Origin: an uncultured bacterium
Lineage (GTDB): Bacteria; Patescibacteriota; Gracilibacteria; Absconditabacterales; Absconditicoccaceae
Length of the DNA: 64,000 nt
Assembly (NCBI GenBank): GCA_946405785.1
Contig: CAMJIH010000001.1
Coordinates: 62,001-126,000, forward strand
Reading direction: 5' to 3'
The notes below the pieces were generated by a model that saw nothing but the letters and a program-made list of their open reading frames with translations, ran no database searches and had not been told where the DNA came from. Positions 33,932 through 44,529 of this stretch are shown here, one piece after another. Made by a program: the position numbers and the translations under genes. Position 1 is the first letter of the stretch; every line of letters begins with the position of its first letter.

Positions 33932-34990
33932 ATGAATTACGAATGTTTTGATCATTGAGATAAAAAAATATTTCTAGTAGACATGAAAAAAGAGCTAGAT
34001 AAAAATTTTTCTGAACTTTTTGATAAAGGAATAAGAAAATATTTAAGTCAAAAGAAAAAAATAGGAATCTTGATCAATAAAAAAGGATTTGATTCTTGAA
34101 TTATCTGTCATCATTGTTGACACATTCCACAATGTGATCGCTGTTCTATTGCTGTTAATTATCACATCCTTCCTAGCTGAGAAAAGATTTGAATCTGTCA
34201 TATCTGTAAAAAACAATACATCTACCCTAAAACTTGTGAACAATGCTGAAGTGAAGAAATTAAAGAATATGGATTAGGAACTCAAAAATTAGCAACAATA
34301 TTAAAAGAACAATATTGAGCAGAAAGCTTAATTATCGAATCAGAAACCGTTAATTCAAAAAATAAAATAGAGAAATTCGAAAATAAATTAACAGAATTCT
34401 CTAATGATTGAATCACTCCTATTTGTATCGGAACATCATTATTAACTACTCCAATAAAGAATCGAAACTTTGATCTTTTAATCTTCCTTGATGCTGATAT
34501 TGGACTAAATATACCGGACTATAATGCTAATGAAAAGAACTTCTATTTCCTTTATGAAGCATTTACAAAACATTCATGTAAAAGTTTTATAGTACAAACA
34601 TTAAACCCAGAACAATATAGTATTCGCTCAGCATGTAGACTTAATAAAGATGAATTCTTCTCTATAGAAAAAGAATTCCGCCAAGCAAATAATTATCCAC
34701 CATTCTGAGAAATGTGTCTTATCTTATATAAAGATGAAATCGAAGAAAAACTTTATAATAAAGTAGATCAACTCTATAAAGAACTGCTTTATCTCCAAGA
34801 AAAATATCAATTAAAAGATATGGAGATTTTCACAACACCTCCTCTAATTTATAAAGTATTCTGAAAATATAGATACAATATCATCCTAAAATGAAAAGAA
34901 GTTAGAAACTTCATGGATATCGTATATACAAAATTATCCCTCAATAAAAAGGGATTCAAAATTAATTGGATGCCAGAAACAATGGTTTAG
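33932..34990 (+). CDS. priA: PriA C-terminal half (zinc domain and RecA lobe 2)
   Basis: 352 residues matching the second half of the replication-restart helicase PriA. After a lead-in like PriA's VDMKKEL, it has INKKGF, then four CxxC pairs (59-62, 68-71, 89-92, 102-105) that bind two zincs, then EYGLGTQKLA, FLDADIGLNIPD and EFRQANNYPPFGEM, as in PriA. Full PriA has over 700 residues; the DNA-binding domain and first RecA lobe with Walker A/B are missing. Upstream lies intact dus, so there is no room for them. It cannot be an ATPase alone. It is either a split-gene partner or a structural primosome relic, as with the uvrB fragment. Confidence 0.87.
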
Positions 34991-35889
34991 ATTTCTAAAC
35001 AAACTATATTTCAAGAAGGATCTTCAAATTCTAATCTATATGCAGTTAATTGCATAGGAGAAGAACTTTCTTTTCCATAAAGATAATCTCAAACGATAGG
35101 TAATCAATGAGAACTTAAATGATATCTAATTTGATGAGTTCTCCCTGTAAATATCTGTAAATACAATTTAATTTGTTTATCAGATATTTTTTCTATTTTT
35201 TCAATTTGAGTAATTCACATTTTAGGAGTCATATTAGGAACCTTTGCTTTAACAACTTCTTGGATAACATAAGGAAGTTTTCATTCTATCTTTCCTAAAA
35301 ATACTTTTCATTCAGGTAATATTTCAGAAACCGCACGATACCATTTCTTTAATGGTACAACATCTTTTTCTTCAAGACTTTCTGATTCTGATTTTCTTTT
35401 AAACAATTCCTTAAAATGAGCTAATCCTTTTTCAGTTTTAGCAATAATCATTAAACCATCAGTATCTTTATCTAACCTATGTAACAATCCAGCTCTAATA
35501 AAATTTCAGACGCTAGGTAAAGCCGAATAACGATGATATAAGAATCAAACAACACTTGGTATTAAGATATCCCAAATACTATTAGGATGAGATAAAACTC
35601 ATTTAGGTTTATTAATAACTAAATAATCATCTTCCTCTTTTACTATTGGAATATCAATATCTGGAGCTTCATCAAGAATAACAGGAGAAATAAATCTTTC
35701 TAAATCATCTATTTCAATAATATCTCCTTTCTTCAATTTATTTGATTTTTTAACAGCTTTTCAGTTAACAAGAACTCAACCTCTTTCTATAATATGATGG
35801 AAAAAATTTCTTGAATAAGAAAATTGCTTCGTTAACCACGTATCAATTCTTTCAGATTCTCCTTCAAATACTAAAGAAACTTTTTCCAT
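34987..35889 (-). CDS. RluA-family pseudouridine synthase
   Basis: 300 residues: an N-terminal S4 RNA-binding domain (about 10-70, RIDTWLTKQFSYSRNFFHHII) and a RluA/RluD catalytic domain. The catalytic Asp is in [48 protein letters not shown] is the family's second signature. It converts specific rRNA or tRNA uridines to pseudouridine. The 3' end overlaps priA (convergent) by 4 bases. The start codon lies 15 bases after a structured RNA's terminator, so it either has its own promoter or depends on read-through. Confidence 0.92.
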
Positions 35890-35903
35890 AATAATCAACT
35901 ATT

Positions 35904-36052
35904 AAAAAAGACCGACTAGCCGTAACAAAGTGTATCATCTCTCCTTAACGGAAAGGTGGGTAGCTCCTCACTATCCATACAGATAGGATTTTCGGCTCCC
36001 AGGTATAAGTTGAGATTTTTGATAGTAAACTTCACTGCGAGATAGTCAGCCT
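35904..36052 (-). ncRNA. Structured RNA, about 149 nt (6S-like or leader RNA candidate)
   Basis: The minus-strand RNA begins GGCUGACUA and ends UAGUCGGUC-UUUUUU. These ends pair over nine positions, including two G-U wobbles that work only on this strand. Inside, GGGAGC/GCUACCC and CUAUC/GAUAG form an apical double hairpin. A second helix (GUGAAG with CUUUGUUAC) and large internal bubbles separate these. A promoter sits at 36059-36086. A long closed rod with a central bubble resembles 6S RNA, but no consensus can be confirmed by eye. As the terminator is 15 bases before the pseudouridine synthase gene, a regulatory leader is the alternative. Confidence 0.6.
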
Positions 36053-36058
36053 ACAATT

Positions 36059-36086
36059 TTTTTAAAGATTAACTTTCTCATTTCAA
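36059..36086 (-). promoter_or_regulatory. Promoter of the structured RNA
   Basis: Minus-strand TTGAAA (36086-36081), 16-bp spacer, TAAAAA (36064-36059), placing the start near 36052 where the paired RNA begins. The -10 is weak. Confidence 0.45.
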
Positions 36087-36093
36087 TATCTCT

Positions 36094-36651
36094 TTATTTT
36101 CACATCTCTGAAATAACCCATTTTACAACATTAGGGAGGTTCTCCTCTGTTAATTTCTCAGGATAATTTCTTAATAACTCTTTTACACGGCTACTTTCAA
36201 ATCAGAAATTCTGTAATGATTTAGTAACAGATTTAAATAGCTTTTGATCCTGATCAATTTGAACTGCTTCAAATATCTTAACATTATCTTTTAACTCTAA
36301 TACAATCTTTTTAGCCATTTTAGGACCAACACCTGGTATAGATTGAAAGAATTTTGCATCTAAATTATCTACAGCATCTTTTAATTCATTTAATGGTAAT
36401 TGAACAATTTGAAAAGCTGTCTTAGGTCAAACTCATGAAACTTTTAACATCATTTCAAATACTTCCTTTTGATCATAACTATCAAATGCGAAATATCAGA
36501 AAGTTTTTCTTTGATCATCAAAATAAGGATAAACAAAGAACTCTCCTTCCTTTTTTTCTCAAGAATACATTACTTGAATTCAAAAAGAAGAATTAACTAA
36601 AAAAGTTTCTTTACCTACAGTTTTAACATTTCACATAAAATAATGTAACAT
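36094..36651 (-). CDS. ruvA: Holliday junction helicase subunit RuvA
   Basis: 185 residues, a little short for RuvA (about 200). An N-terminal OB-fold (MLHYFMGNVKTVGKETFLV) is followed by two helix-hairpin-helix motifs, LKVSGVGPKTAFQIV and SIPGVGPKMAKKIVLELKD, the RuvA signature. The C-terminal RuvB-contacting domain III is present but brief. RuvA holds the four-way junction as a tetramer while RuvB motors branch migration; ruvB is not in this window. It is 22 bases downstream of dinD on the same strand, so both DNA-repair genes may respond together to damage. Confidence 0.88.
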
Positions 36652-36673
36652 TCTTATATATCAAATATAAATA

Positions 36674-37720
36674 TTATTTTCCCATAAGTTCTTTTATAAG
36701 TCTTAATCATTCAGTAGAAACTTTAAACTTTTTATCTCATAAAAGAAGATCTTCATTTCCTGGATATCATTTAATAATTTCTGCCAATCTATTGAGTACT
36801 GCAACATTATCAGGCAATGGATAACTATGAACTTTTTCTTCTACAGTTTGTTTCTCATCCATCACTTGTTTAAAATCTTTTTCTGCTAATTTCTCTGCCA
36901 GCTTTTCTTCAAATCAACGACGATCAACTCACTCTTTATATTCTAATTCACTCAATCTTTTTCTAGCAAACTTAATATCTTCAACAGCAGGAATATCTTC
37001 AGGCATTGTTCATCATAATTCTTGGATCGTTTGTCTAATCTTTTGCCCTACTTCAAAATGAGCTCTACTAGCATTATCTTGTCATTTAATTGATTCTCTC
37101 TTAATCTTGGCTTCAGCCTGTGTTGCACGAAAAAGGTTAGCAGCTAATTCTTCACTATTCATATGATCCAAAATATTATCCTCAGGATCAAGACGCTTTT
37201 TCTCTATAATTTCTTTCTTCTTTAATCCGTATAATCCTAGATATCAAGAATCATAAAATGTTGCATAATCACTAACTCAAGCACCTCTAGCGGTTTTAAA
37301 TAGTTTCTTATTATGTTTTGTAACTTCATCTCTAAGCTCCAATCTTTTTTGATCTTCAAGATACTGAACAGACAACTCTTGCTGCCTAGTTTGTAAAGCA
37401 AAATAACTTTGTCACAATGCTACAATTTCTTTATTAGGATCAGCATTCTGAATAATAAGATAACATGCATAACGACTTAATTTTCGATTTTTAATTGCTC
37501 TTTTTGCTCAAGAACCAATACTAACTTCCTCAGAAAATTCACTAAAATGGTTCTTTGTGGTCTGTCAACTTTTTACACATGCCGTTTCAGCCTTTTTTAT
37601 TACTTTTGAAAAATTAGTAAAATCAGAATACTCCAGAACTCTTGCTAATTCTCTAGCATGCCAATATTCCTTTCAGTATTCATTAACTCTCTTAATTTTT
37701 TCAAAAACCTGTTCATCCAT
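36674..37720 (-). CDS. dinD: DNA-damage-inducible protein D homologue
   Basis: A 348-residue DinD-family protein. The N-terminal BRO-like region (VNEYWKEYWHARELARVLEYSDFTNF) is followed by the characteristic RQQELSVQYLEDQKRLELR and KLFKTARGAGV segments and a helical C-terminal half. In E. coli DinD belongs to the LexA regulon and inhibits RecA-ssDNA filaments. It is probably the first gene of a dinD-ruvA operon. Two direct repeats just upstream of its start (37725-37753) are candidate regulator sites. No LexA-type palindrome was recognised. Confidence 0.88.
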
Positions 37721-37724
37721 AACG

Positions 37725-37753
37725 AAACATAATATGGAATAAAACATAATATG
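37725..37753. repeat. Direct repeat upstream of dinD
   Basis: AAACATAATATG occurs twice with a 17-bp period, five bases upstream of the dinD start codon. It may be a repressor site or part of an AT-rich promoter. Confidence 0.45.
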
Positions 37754-37798
37754 TTATATAGAGAAACTACTTGTTTTGTCAAATATAAATAGTTTCTG

Positions 37799-37826
37799 TT
37801 GAAAACTAAAAGGATTTTATTATATT
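37799..37826 (+). promoter_or_regulatory. tRNA-His promoter
   Basis: TTGAAA (37799-37804), 16-bp spacer, TATATT (37821-37826), 26 bases before the mature tRNA end. Confidence 0.65.
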
Positions 37827-37851
37827 CACTCTTGCTAAGAAAAGATGGTAT

Positions 37852-37929
37852 GGCGGGCTTAGCTCAGTTGGTTAGAGCATCTGATTGTGGTCCAGAGGGT
37901 CATGGGTTCGAATCCCATAGCCCGCCCCA
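37852..37929 (+). tRNA. tRNA-His (GTG)
   Basis: Full cloverleaf: acceptor GCGGGCT/AGCCCGC, D-arm GCTC...GAGC, anticodon loop TTGTGGT with GTG, T-arm ATGGG-TTCGAAT-CCCAT. An encoded extra G at 37852 faces C73, the G(-1):C73 pair typical of tRNA-His. CCA is encoded (37927-37929). The base of the anticodon stem has an A-C mismatch. Terminators follow. Confidence 0.95.
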
Positions 37930-37980
37930 TGTAAATATTAAGGGTATTAGCAATAGCTAATGTCTAATATAATCTAGTAA

Positions 37981-38009
37981 AATAGCAGCTTAATGCTGTT
38001 ATTTTTTTA
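37981..38009 (+). terminator. Terminator after tRNA-His
   Basis: AATAGCAG / CTGTTATT stem (one G-U) with a 7-base loop and a T run. A smaller hairpin ATTAGC-AATA-GCTAAT precedes it at about 37946-37961. Confidence 0.75.
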
Positions 38010-38015
38010 ATTTAA

Positions 38016-38043
38016 AAAGTAGAATGATGTAACATTCTACTTT
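38016..38043 (-). terminator. Terminator of the collar-like gene
   Basis: AAAGTAGAATG-ATGTAA-CATTCTACTTT, an 11-bp perfect stem, with T residues on the minus strand beyond it. Confidence 0.75.
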
Positions 38044-38068
38044 AAACTATATAATATTTATTAAGATT

Positions 38069-38713
38069 TTATTCTTTTACACAAAACAATACCTTTGCAA
38101 ATAAAGGATCTAATTTTATTGCTTCTACAGCACCTTCAGATCACCATTCTGAAGTTTTTCAAGCATTAGCTGTTTGATTACTTCATGCCAAATTATAATC
38201 AGAATCTCACTTATTTGTTGTACCATCCTGTACATTTTTTACAGCAAGAGTTGTACTAGCACTCAATCACTGAGTATCATAACCACCATATAGAATTTTA
38301 TGAGAATGCTTAGGTAAATTCTTTTGTTCAATCTTGAAACTCTCATTTCCTCATAATTTCATTGATGTTCACTCATCTGTTTGTAAAGGTATTATATATC
38401 TATCTTTTCATCATCAAGTCCATTGAGTCCACCCTTTAGGACATGGGTTACCCTCACTTCAAGCATAAATAATAACAGTTCATTTAGGAATTGTTGAATC
38501 TTTTAAATTAGCATTCACTGATGACGTAAATCATCCCATAGCTTCTATTAAACCATTCCACTTTGCTTGTTCTAATACCCTGTTAGGTGGATCAATTCTC
38601 AAACCACTAAGTGTAAATTCAGCAGCAAAAGCACCAAGAAAGAATACTCAACAAACAGCTAGTCATGCAAATATTCATTTCCATGTAGATTTCTCAAAAA
38701 ACGAATTTTTCAT
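38069..38713 (-). CDS. Exported protein with phage tail-collar-like domain
   Basis: 214 residues with an N-terminal TM/signal segment (WKGIFAGLAVCGVFFLGAFA). A short helical stretch (RIDPPNRVLEQAKWNGLI) leads into a domain with features of tail-collar/microcystin-dependent proteins: VIIYAGSEGNPCPKGW, RYIIP, then NLPKHSHKI (the L-P-x-H-x-H motif of collar domains), and a C-terminal LFCVKE strand. In phages this fold joins tail-fibre parts; in bacteria it appears in surface adhesive proteins. No other phage gene lies nearby. It follows the giant Cys-rich surface protein on the same strand, which suggests a shared surface role. Confidence 0.6.
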
Positions 38714-38761
38714 TATTATATATTATTAAATAAAAGTAAACATTATTCACAAAAAGCCGCA

Positions 38762-38938
38762 TTAACACTTCATTCCACTACAAGCACAATATAAACTACA
38801 TTCAAGCAAATTCATATATAATCTTATCTCTAAAAATAAACTTATTATACTTATATCACACACATCTCTTACATTATTGTGATCATCAGTACACCAGTAA
38901 TGATTATCAGCATCACGATACCACAAACCTCCTAAACT
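38762..38938 (-). pseudogene. Possible remnant of a Cys-rich surface-protein segment
   Basis: In the gap between the collar-like gene and the giant Cys-rich gene, a 58-codon open frame (with no ATG at its head) encodes GGLWYRDADNHYWCTDDHNN and, near its end, several cysteines. Composition resembles the neighbouring Cys-rich protein, so this may be a degenerated 3' piece. It could also be chance. The rest of the gap 38714-38972 shows no gene. Confidence 0.25.
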
Positions 38939-38972
38939 TTATATTAGATTAAGATCCCTTTCTTTGAGAGGA

Positions 38973-41900
38973 TTAATTATCTATTTTTAGATTTCATTGA
39001 TCATCAACTGTTCCTACCACAGTTATAGAACTAGGCACACAATCTTCATGTTCAATACCATTTTCATCTTTTCGAGTTGTTGTTTCATCACAACATCGCC
39101 AATTTCTAGCATCATCTTCACAATATTGACCTTGTTTACATTGTACTAATGTAAGATTCCATTCTTTACAATAATTTGGATCATCTGTAGTGAAAGTAAC
39201 TATATCACCATGAACTCAACTAGTTGGTTTACTAAGACTCTTATAGTGAACATATCATTGTCATTTTATTCAATCTCATGGAAGTGTAAAGTAAACCTCT
39301 AACCAAGGATTAGTCCATGTCCTTTCATCTCAATGATATACTCAATTATTAAATACACTTATATGGTGATTATTACGATCTATTAGAATAGAATCATCAT
39401 TTATTTCATTAACACACAAGACATTAGGATTTACATTATCTGTTCAACCTCTACAACCAACACTCTTACAATCCTTTTTTACCCCTCAATTTTCACACTT
39501 CCACTCTACATGATCCAAACGACCCCTATCATAAATTTTATTAAATTCTATCCGAGTTCAAACATCACAATACTTATAAATATTACTTCAAAGTAAACAA
39601 CTATCATAAGCTGATGTCCCTTCTCCATATGCATCAGCACACCACTGAGGAGACTTCCTTCGATTCCAAGTAGAACCATCAGGTTTTCAACATTCAGGAT
39701 CCTTAGCACATTCTGCTCCTTCCTTACATACACACTTTCCATCCTTATATTCATAATTCTCTTTACAAACATAAGCACAAGGTTGACCATCAGCTTCCGC
39801 TTCTGATGCATACAACTTATTACCTTCAGTTGGTTCTTCATTCAATTCACTAAATCTTCATCAAGCAGCAGGTTGAGAATTGTCTGGTTTTGGATCTGTT
39901 GGACAACTAAACTGTATACATTCACCATCAACATATTTATACGCAGGATCACAAATTACAGAACAAGGATGTCCTACAGCCGCACTATATGATGAATATA
40001 ACTCATAATCAGCCTCTTCAGTTAACCAAGTGGTTGGTCAAACATTCACAGTATTAGGAATAGGATTTTGACATGTATAAGAATCATCTCAACATGAATC
40101 ATAAGCACAACTATCATTACTACAATCCCAATGATATTTACCATCAGTTCATGTAGTAACTTCAGAAGGAGTTCCAGATTGACATTGACCATAAACATTA
40201 CCAGAACCATCTGTATACACATCATTTTTACACACCGGATTCTCATAACAATATTCATGACAAGTATGATAACCAGCATCACAAGCATATTCACAATAAT
40301 TATTAGTAGGATCTCAATCTCCTATACGCGTATAGTATAACTTTCATGGAAGATATCATCCTTCACCTTCATCAGAAAATACGTTTTCATAAGGTCACTC
40401 CTTTATATGAGCATGATCAAGATTTGGACGGGGTCCAAAACATTCTGTTGTGATTTTTGTTTTTGTACAACCTTTTCTATAGGTCCACCAACTATATTCA
40501 TTATCACAAAACATACATCGAGTTGAATCTCATCAAAAAGTACCAGGACATTTCCAAATCCATCAATGAGGTGAAGTATTATCTATAAGTTCATCAACCC
40601 TAATTGTTTCCGGTTGTTTATCTTCCACTACAGGAGGACAATTCTTTCCTTCAGTACAATTATTTTTTGGTGTATATTTACATTTTGGATGTACTTCATC
40701 ACCTATATATTCTGGTCAACATTGTCATTTTATAGCCTCTCACTTAACATAAGCAAAACAACTTGCACTATATTTAGGATCATTATTATATCACTTACAA
40801 GTCCATATTGCCAAATACCTTGCAGGATAAGCATAATAACCATGATGGAACTGGAACACTCCATCAACAAAGTAATTAATTTCAATCTCATTACTTATCA
40901 AATCAAATCCAGCATATCACTTATCACTTGAACACAAATCAGATGGATTCAAAGAATCAACTAGCTGTCAATTCTTGGATCCACATTTACCTACTGCTGG
41001 AGGTGTACAATCATCACCATCCCTTGTATAATCTTTAGGACAAGTCCATTCACAAGCACCAAGCTTATCAGGAGTTGTATTAACATACGTCCAACTCATT
41101 TTCCTTGCTACCCACTTATTTCATTCAAGAGTTCAAGCACTAACTCATTTAGCAAGAGATGCTCACTTAATTGCATATGATCACAATGTTCCAGTACATA
41201 CCAAATCGGCAGTATTTGAAATACATCTTGGTTGTCCGCCTATCAACTCCAAATGAGAATCAGTAGGACATTTACAAGATTTTCAATCTTTAACAAATCA
41301 TATTTTTGGATTACAAATCCATTCACAACTTCCAGATCAATTTGTTCATTTTGTAGTATACCAAGAAGCATCTTTAGCAGCTATCGTATAACTATAAGAA
41401 GACTTTCCATCAGCACTCTTATATGAAAAAGAAATATCGGGTTGAACCCTATTTGTACATGCTGCACAAGATCAATTATCTCAAGGATAATCTCATCATG
41501 GAGAATACGTTCATATTGCACATTCTATACACTTATTTCCTGTTTCTGTACCATTATAAGAATACATATATCAAGAAGCACACTCAAAATCACAACCATA
41601 TTCACCAATAGAAGAGAATGTTTTAAAACTTCTAAAATATGGTTCTCCCGTTCAAGTTGTTCAATTCCACATAACTCATCAAGTAAAAACAAGTCATCAA
41701 GTTAATAAAAGAGATTTTGCAGATATTCAAACAGGAACTTCACATTGATTACATAACATAGCCTGGTTTCCTGTTTCTGTCCATCCTCATGTACCACATG
41801 CAGTACATCTACCTGCCTCAGTCTCAGCCCATTTATTGTACTTATATCATCAATGACACGCAAATTCACAGTCATTTATTCCTGTACCTGGAGAAATATA

Positions 41901-43307
41901 GCTTCAATTCAATAACTCAGAACATGCTATACAATTACCTGTAAACCATCATTTAGCACTTTTATGATTTGGATGATATCATACAGCACAAGTATAAGAA
42001 CACTCTCTTTCTTCTACAGAATTAAGACTTGGAATTCACATATATGTCCAACTTAAATTAATCCACTCTCATCTTCATCCATTTGCATCTTCATCCCATC
42101 TTGGTTTTCCTTTTGTTTCTTCATGAAGTATTACAGATCCATCAAAACTACCTTCACAAACTCTAGCATCTACCTTAGATTCTGCACATAAAGCTTGCTC
42201 ATTTGCATCAGATGACATTGGCATCCAAATCTTACCGTTACATCAACAGAATGCTCATAGTCAACCAGTCTGAACATAAGCAACAGTTCATCTAAATTTT
42301 TCAACAATAACTTCATCCGGACAAGTAATACCATCAGCTCCTCATTCAGAAAACTGCATAGTATTATTCTGAACTCATAATGCGCTTCTTACTCTCAATG
42401 GTCCTGCAGATCTAAAATCGAATGTCAATCTTGGTGTAGACGTATTTAATCAAAAACCATTCTTTACATTAACATAAAATCATGCATGTCATCACAGATT
42501 TCATCCATGTAACGCAAAACCACTATTCCCTGGAGAATATGCAAAAGCCTGAGCAACAGCACTACTATAGTGTCATCCTCAGTGAGTATTAATTCAACTT
42601 CATATTAAAAAAGTATATTTATCTCAATGGTTATTATATCACATATCAATTGAATTCCAATCCTGAGCATTAAGAGAACTCTTTCTAGATCACAAAGCAA
42701 CAGATCTGTGTCAAGCCAAAGAACTATCAACACCTCAAATCATTGTAGAATCAGTATAATGAACAGTACTATTTCTTCATCAAATGATTACACCTCATGC
42801 AGAACTAGCTGAATTTTTCACTCATCAAATTGCTACAGCACTATCATTCTTTCCATTTCTAGTTCATGTATAATCTCAATAATCATCAAGAATTTCTTGA
42901 CCTCTCATATTTAATACATTTCATGATCATCAAACCATTACACTTCAAACAACTCATTCTCAGAATGTGTTATATCAAATACCCATAGCATTTGCATTAA
43001 TAGAAGAATTAATAAGTAACGCATTCAATTCAGGATCATATCTCATATTAACGGAAGTTGAAGATTTAGGATCTGTTACATACAAATACAATGAAGTCAA
43101 ATATTCAACTGTATTAGCAACTCACGTAACTACGATATAATCTCAATCAACAAGATAATTAGGTTCTCATTCTGGTTCTGTTTCTGCAGCAAATCAGAAC
43201 TGAGTCACAGTATAAGAAAAAAATAATACACTTAAGCACAAAAACACTAATGGAAGCCATCATGACATCCTAGTTTTCAACTTCTTTTTTGTTCTTAATG
43301 AATTCAT
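38973..43307 (-). CDS. 1444-aa surface protein: YadA-like head plus Cys-rich repeats
   Basis: A signal/TM segment (about 15-40) starts the protein. Residues about 80-330 carry repeats such as SAVAIGGVKNSASS, GGVIIGGRNST and SVALGSRKSS, the pattern of YadA-type trimeric adhesin head rolls. The remaining roughly 1000 residues are cysteine-rich with repeated modules of the type CxxxC(A/D/H)xGYxxxxxxxxxxCxxC (for example CSYTCAVGY, CEFACHGGY, CDFECASGY, CEYACDAGY), similar to EGF- or TNFR-like disulfide modules. Such proteins bind surfaces; many disulfides imply oxidative folding, and the DsbA-like protein at 59226 may help. There is no C-terminal anchor domain. The short tail ends TAA at 38973. 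Confidence 0.82.
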
Positions 43308-43520
43308 TTTATGTATTTATTATTAAAAGCTCTACTCAATTTTAGAGTTTTTTTTAAATTTGTCAAAAAACGAACCAGTAAATAAACCCAAGAAAAATCA
43401 TTATCATCTAATTTTCTAACGATATTAAGCCATTTGTCAAACAAAAAAATAAAAAATACCTTTACATAAAAGATATTTTCCATTTTTTGTATCAATTTTC
43501 AGAATAATTATCAAAGAAAA

Positions 43521-43913
43521 TTACATATCATAGTATAATTTACCATCATATTGATTAGCTTCTTGAGATTCCTTAAAGAAATTTCACAACAAACTAGCTT
43601 TACTAAGAATCTTTCACATATATGTAAAAACATTTTTTGCTGTATATTGTTCTGCACCTCTTACATCCATAAATTTCAAAAGACCTGGTGCTGCAAATAG
43701 AAACAAAATAGTAAAGAACATTCATAAAATCATATATCTTATACTACTCCATGCAGCTTGAATCTTTTCGTTTTTTCAATTAGAAAAAACAAACAATATA
43801 ATAGCTCTAAAAAAAGCATAAATACAACCCAAACAAATAATTAGAACAATTCATGCTAAAATATATAATACAACTTCTTCAAAAGAAGAATCGACAGCTG
43901 GAAGATTATACAT
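43521..43913 (-). CDS. Small membrane protein (two to three TM)
   Basis: 130 residues with hydrophobic stretches at about 15-45 and 60-80 and a soluble tail ending YDGKLYYDM. No family is certain. Size and layout could fit a VirB2/TrbC-type pilin or a small T4SS membrane component, but the typical signal peptide is not clear. It lies about 210 bases upstream of the giant surface protein and 45 bases downstream of rpsP, whose terminator separates them. Confidence 0.6.
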
Positions 43914-43937
43914 TCCTTTTTTATTTTAATATAAAAG

Positions 43938-43960
43938 AAAAAATCCCATAAGGATTTTTT
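43938..43960 (-). terminator. Terminator of rpsP
   Basis: AAAAAATCC-CATAA-GGATTTTTT. The first bases of the stem overlap the rpsP stop codon (43959-43961). Confidence 0.8.
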
Positions 43961-44258
43961 ACTCTTTATCTGCATTCTTAGGTAAACTTTTTCTTTCTCT
44001 CATTTCATAGAATTTTTGGAAAAGAGCATCATTTGTTTCTTTGTATAACAATTTAGCAACTCTTTCAGACATTTGAGAACCTTTAGAAACCCAAGCTTTA
44101 ATAGCTTCAACATCAGCTTCCAATTTATGATGCAATGGATCATATGAACCTAAAACTTCTTTATATCAAAACTTAGCAGGCTTTGTATGTTCAGTCAAAA
44201 CAATTCTATAAAAAGGTCTCTTAGATCTTCCATGTCTTGATAATCTGATAGTTAACAT
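43959..44258 (-). CDS. rpsP: 30S ribosomal protein S16
   Basis: 99 residues beginning MLTIRLSRHGRSKRPFYRIVLTE, the S16 N-terminal signature, then LGSYDPL and the AxAWxxxGxxxSERVxxLL pattern near residues 50-70. A basic C-terminal tail follows. S16 binds 16S rRNA in the 30S body. rpmG lies 34 bases upstream and tRNA-CAU precedes that, so all three are likely co-transcribed and processed. Confidence 0.95.
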
Positions 44259-44292
44259 GTTTAGAACTTCATAAAAAAACTAAAATCAAATA

Positions 44293-44469
44293 CTACTTCA
44301 ACTTTTCTTTTGAAGTATGTTCAGTATGTTTTCTACAATGCTTACAATACTTTTGTTGAGCAAGCTTTGGAGTAACAGCTTTATTAATACTTGTAAAATA
44401 ATTTGTAGCCTTACATTCACTACAAACCATTGCAACCTTAATTACTCCACTTTTCTTTTTTGCGGCCAT
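44293..44469 (-). CDS. rpmG: 50S ribosomal protein L33
   Basis: 58 residues. The zinc-ribbon cysteines are in MVCSECKATNY and YCKHCRKHT, the C+ form of L33. The basic N-terminus MAAKKKSGV and length are typical. A shadow-free small gene, sitting between tRNA-CAU and rpsP. Confidence 0.93.
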   Translation of the reverse strand: MAAKKKSGVIKVAMVCSECKATNYFTSINKAVTPKLAQQKYCKHCRKHTEHTSKEKLK

Positions 44470-44529
44470 TTTACAACATTTGCAAATAAATAAAATATTT
44501 TGAATGACTTTTGAGATGATCTAATTTAT

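Noticed and set aside
39548-41705. Several 60-105 codon frames on both strands within the Cys-rich gene.
   Set aside because: They are Cys-codon-driven shadows of the 1444-residue gene, rich in Ser/Thr/Ile or Met/Val, with no domain signal.
38069-43307. Prophage remnant suggested by the collar-like protein.
   Set aside because: No capsid, portal, terminase, integrase or tail genes, and both genes have bacterial export signals.
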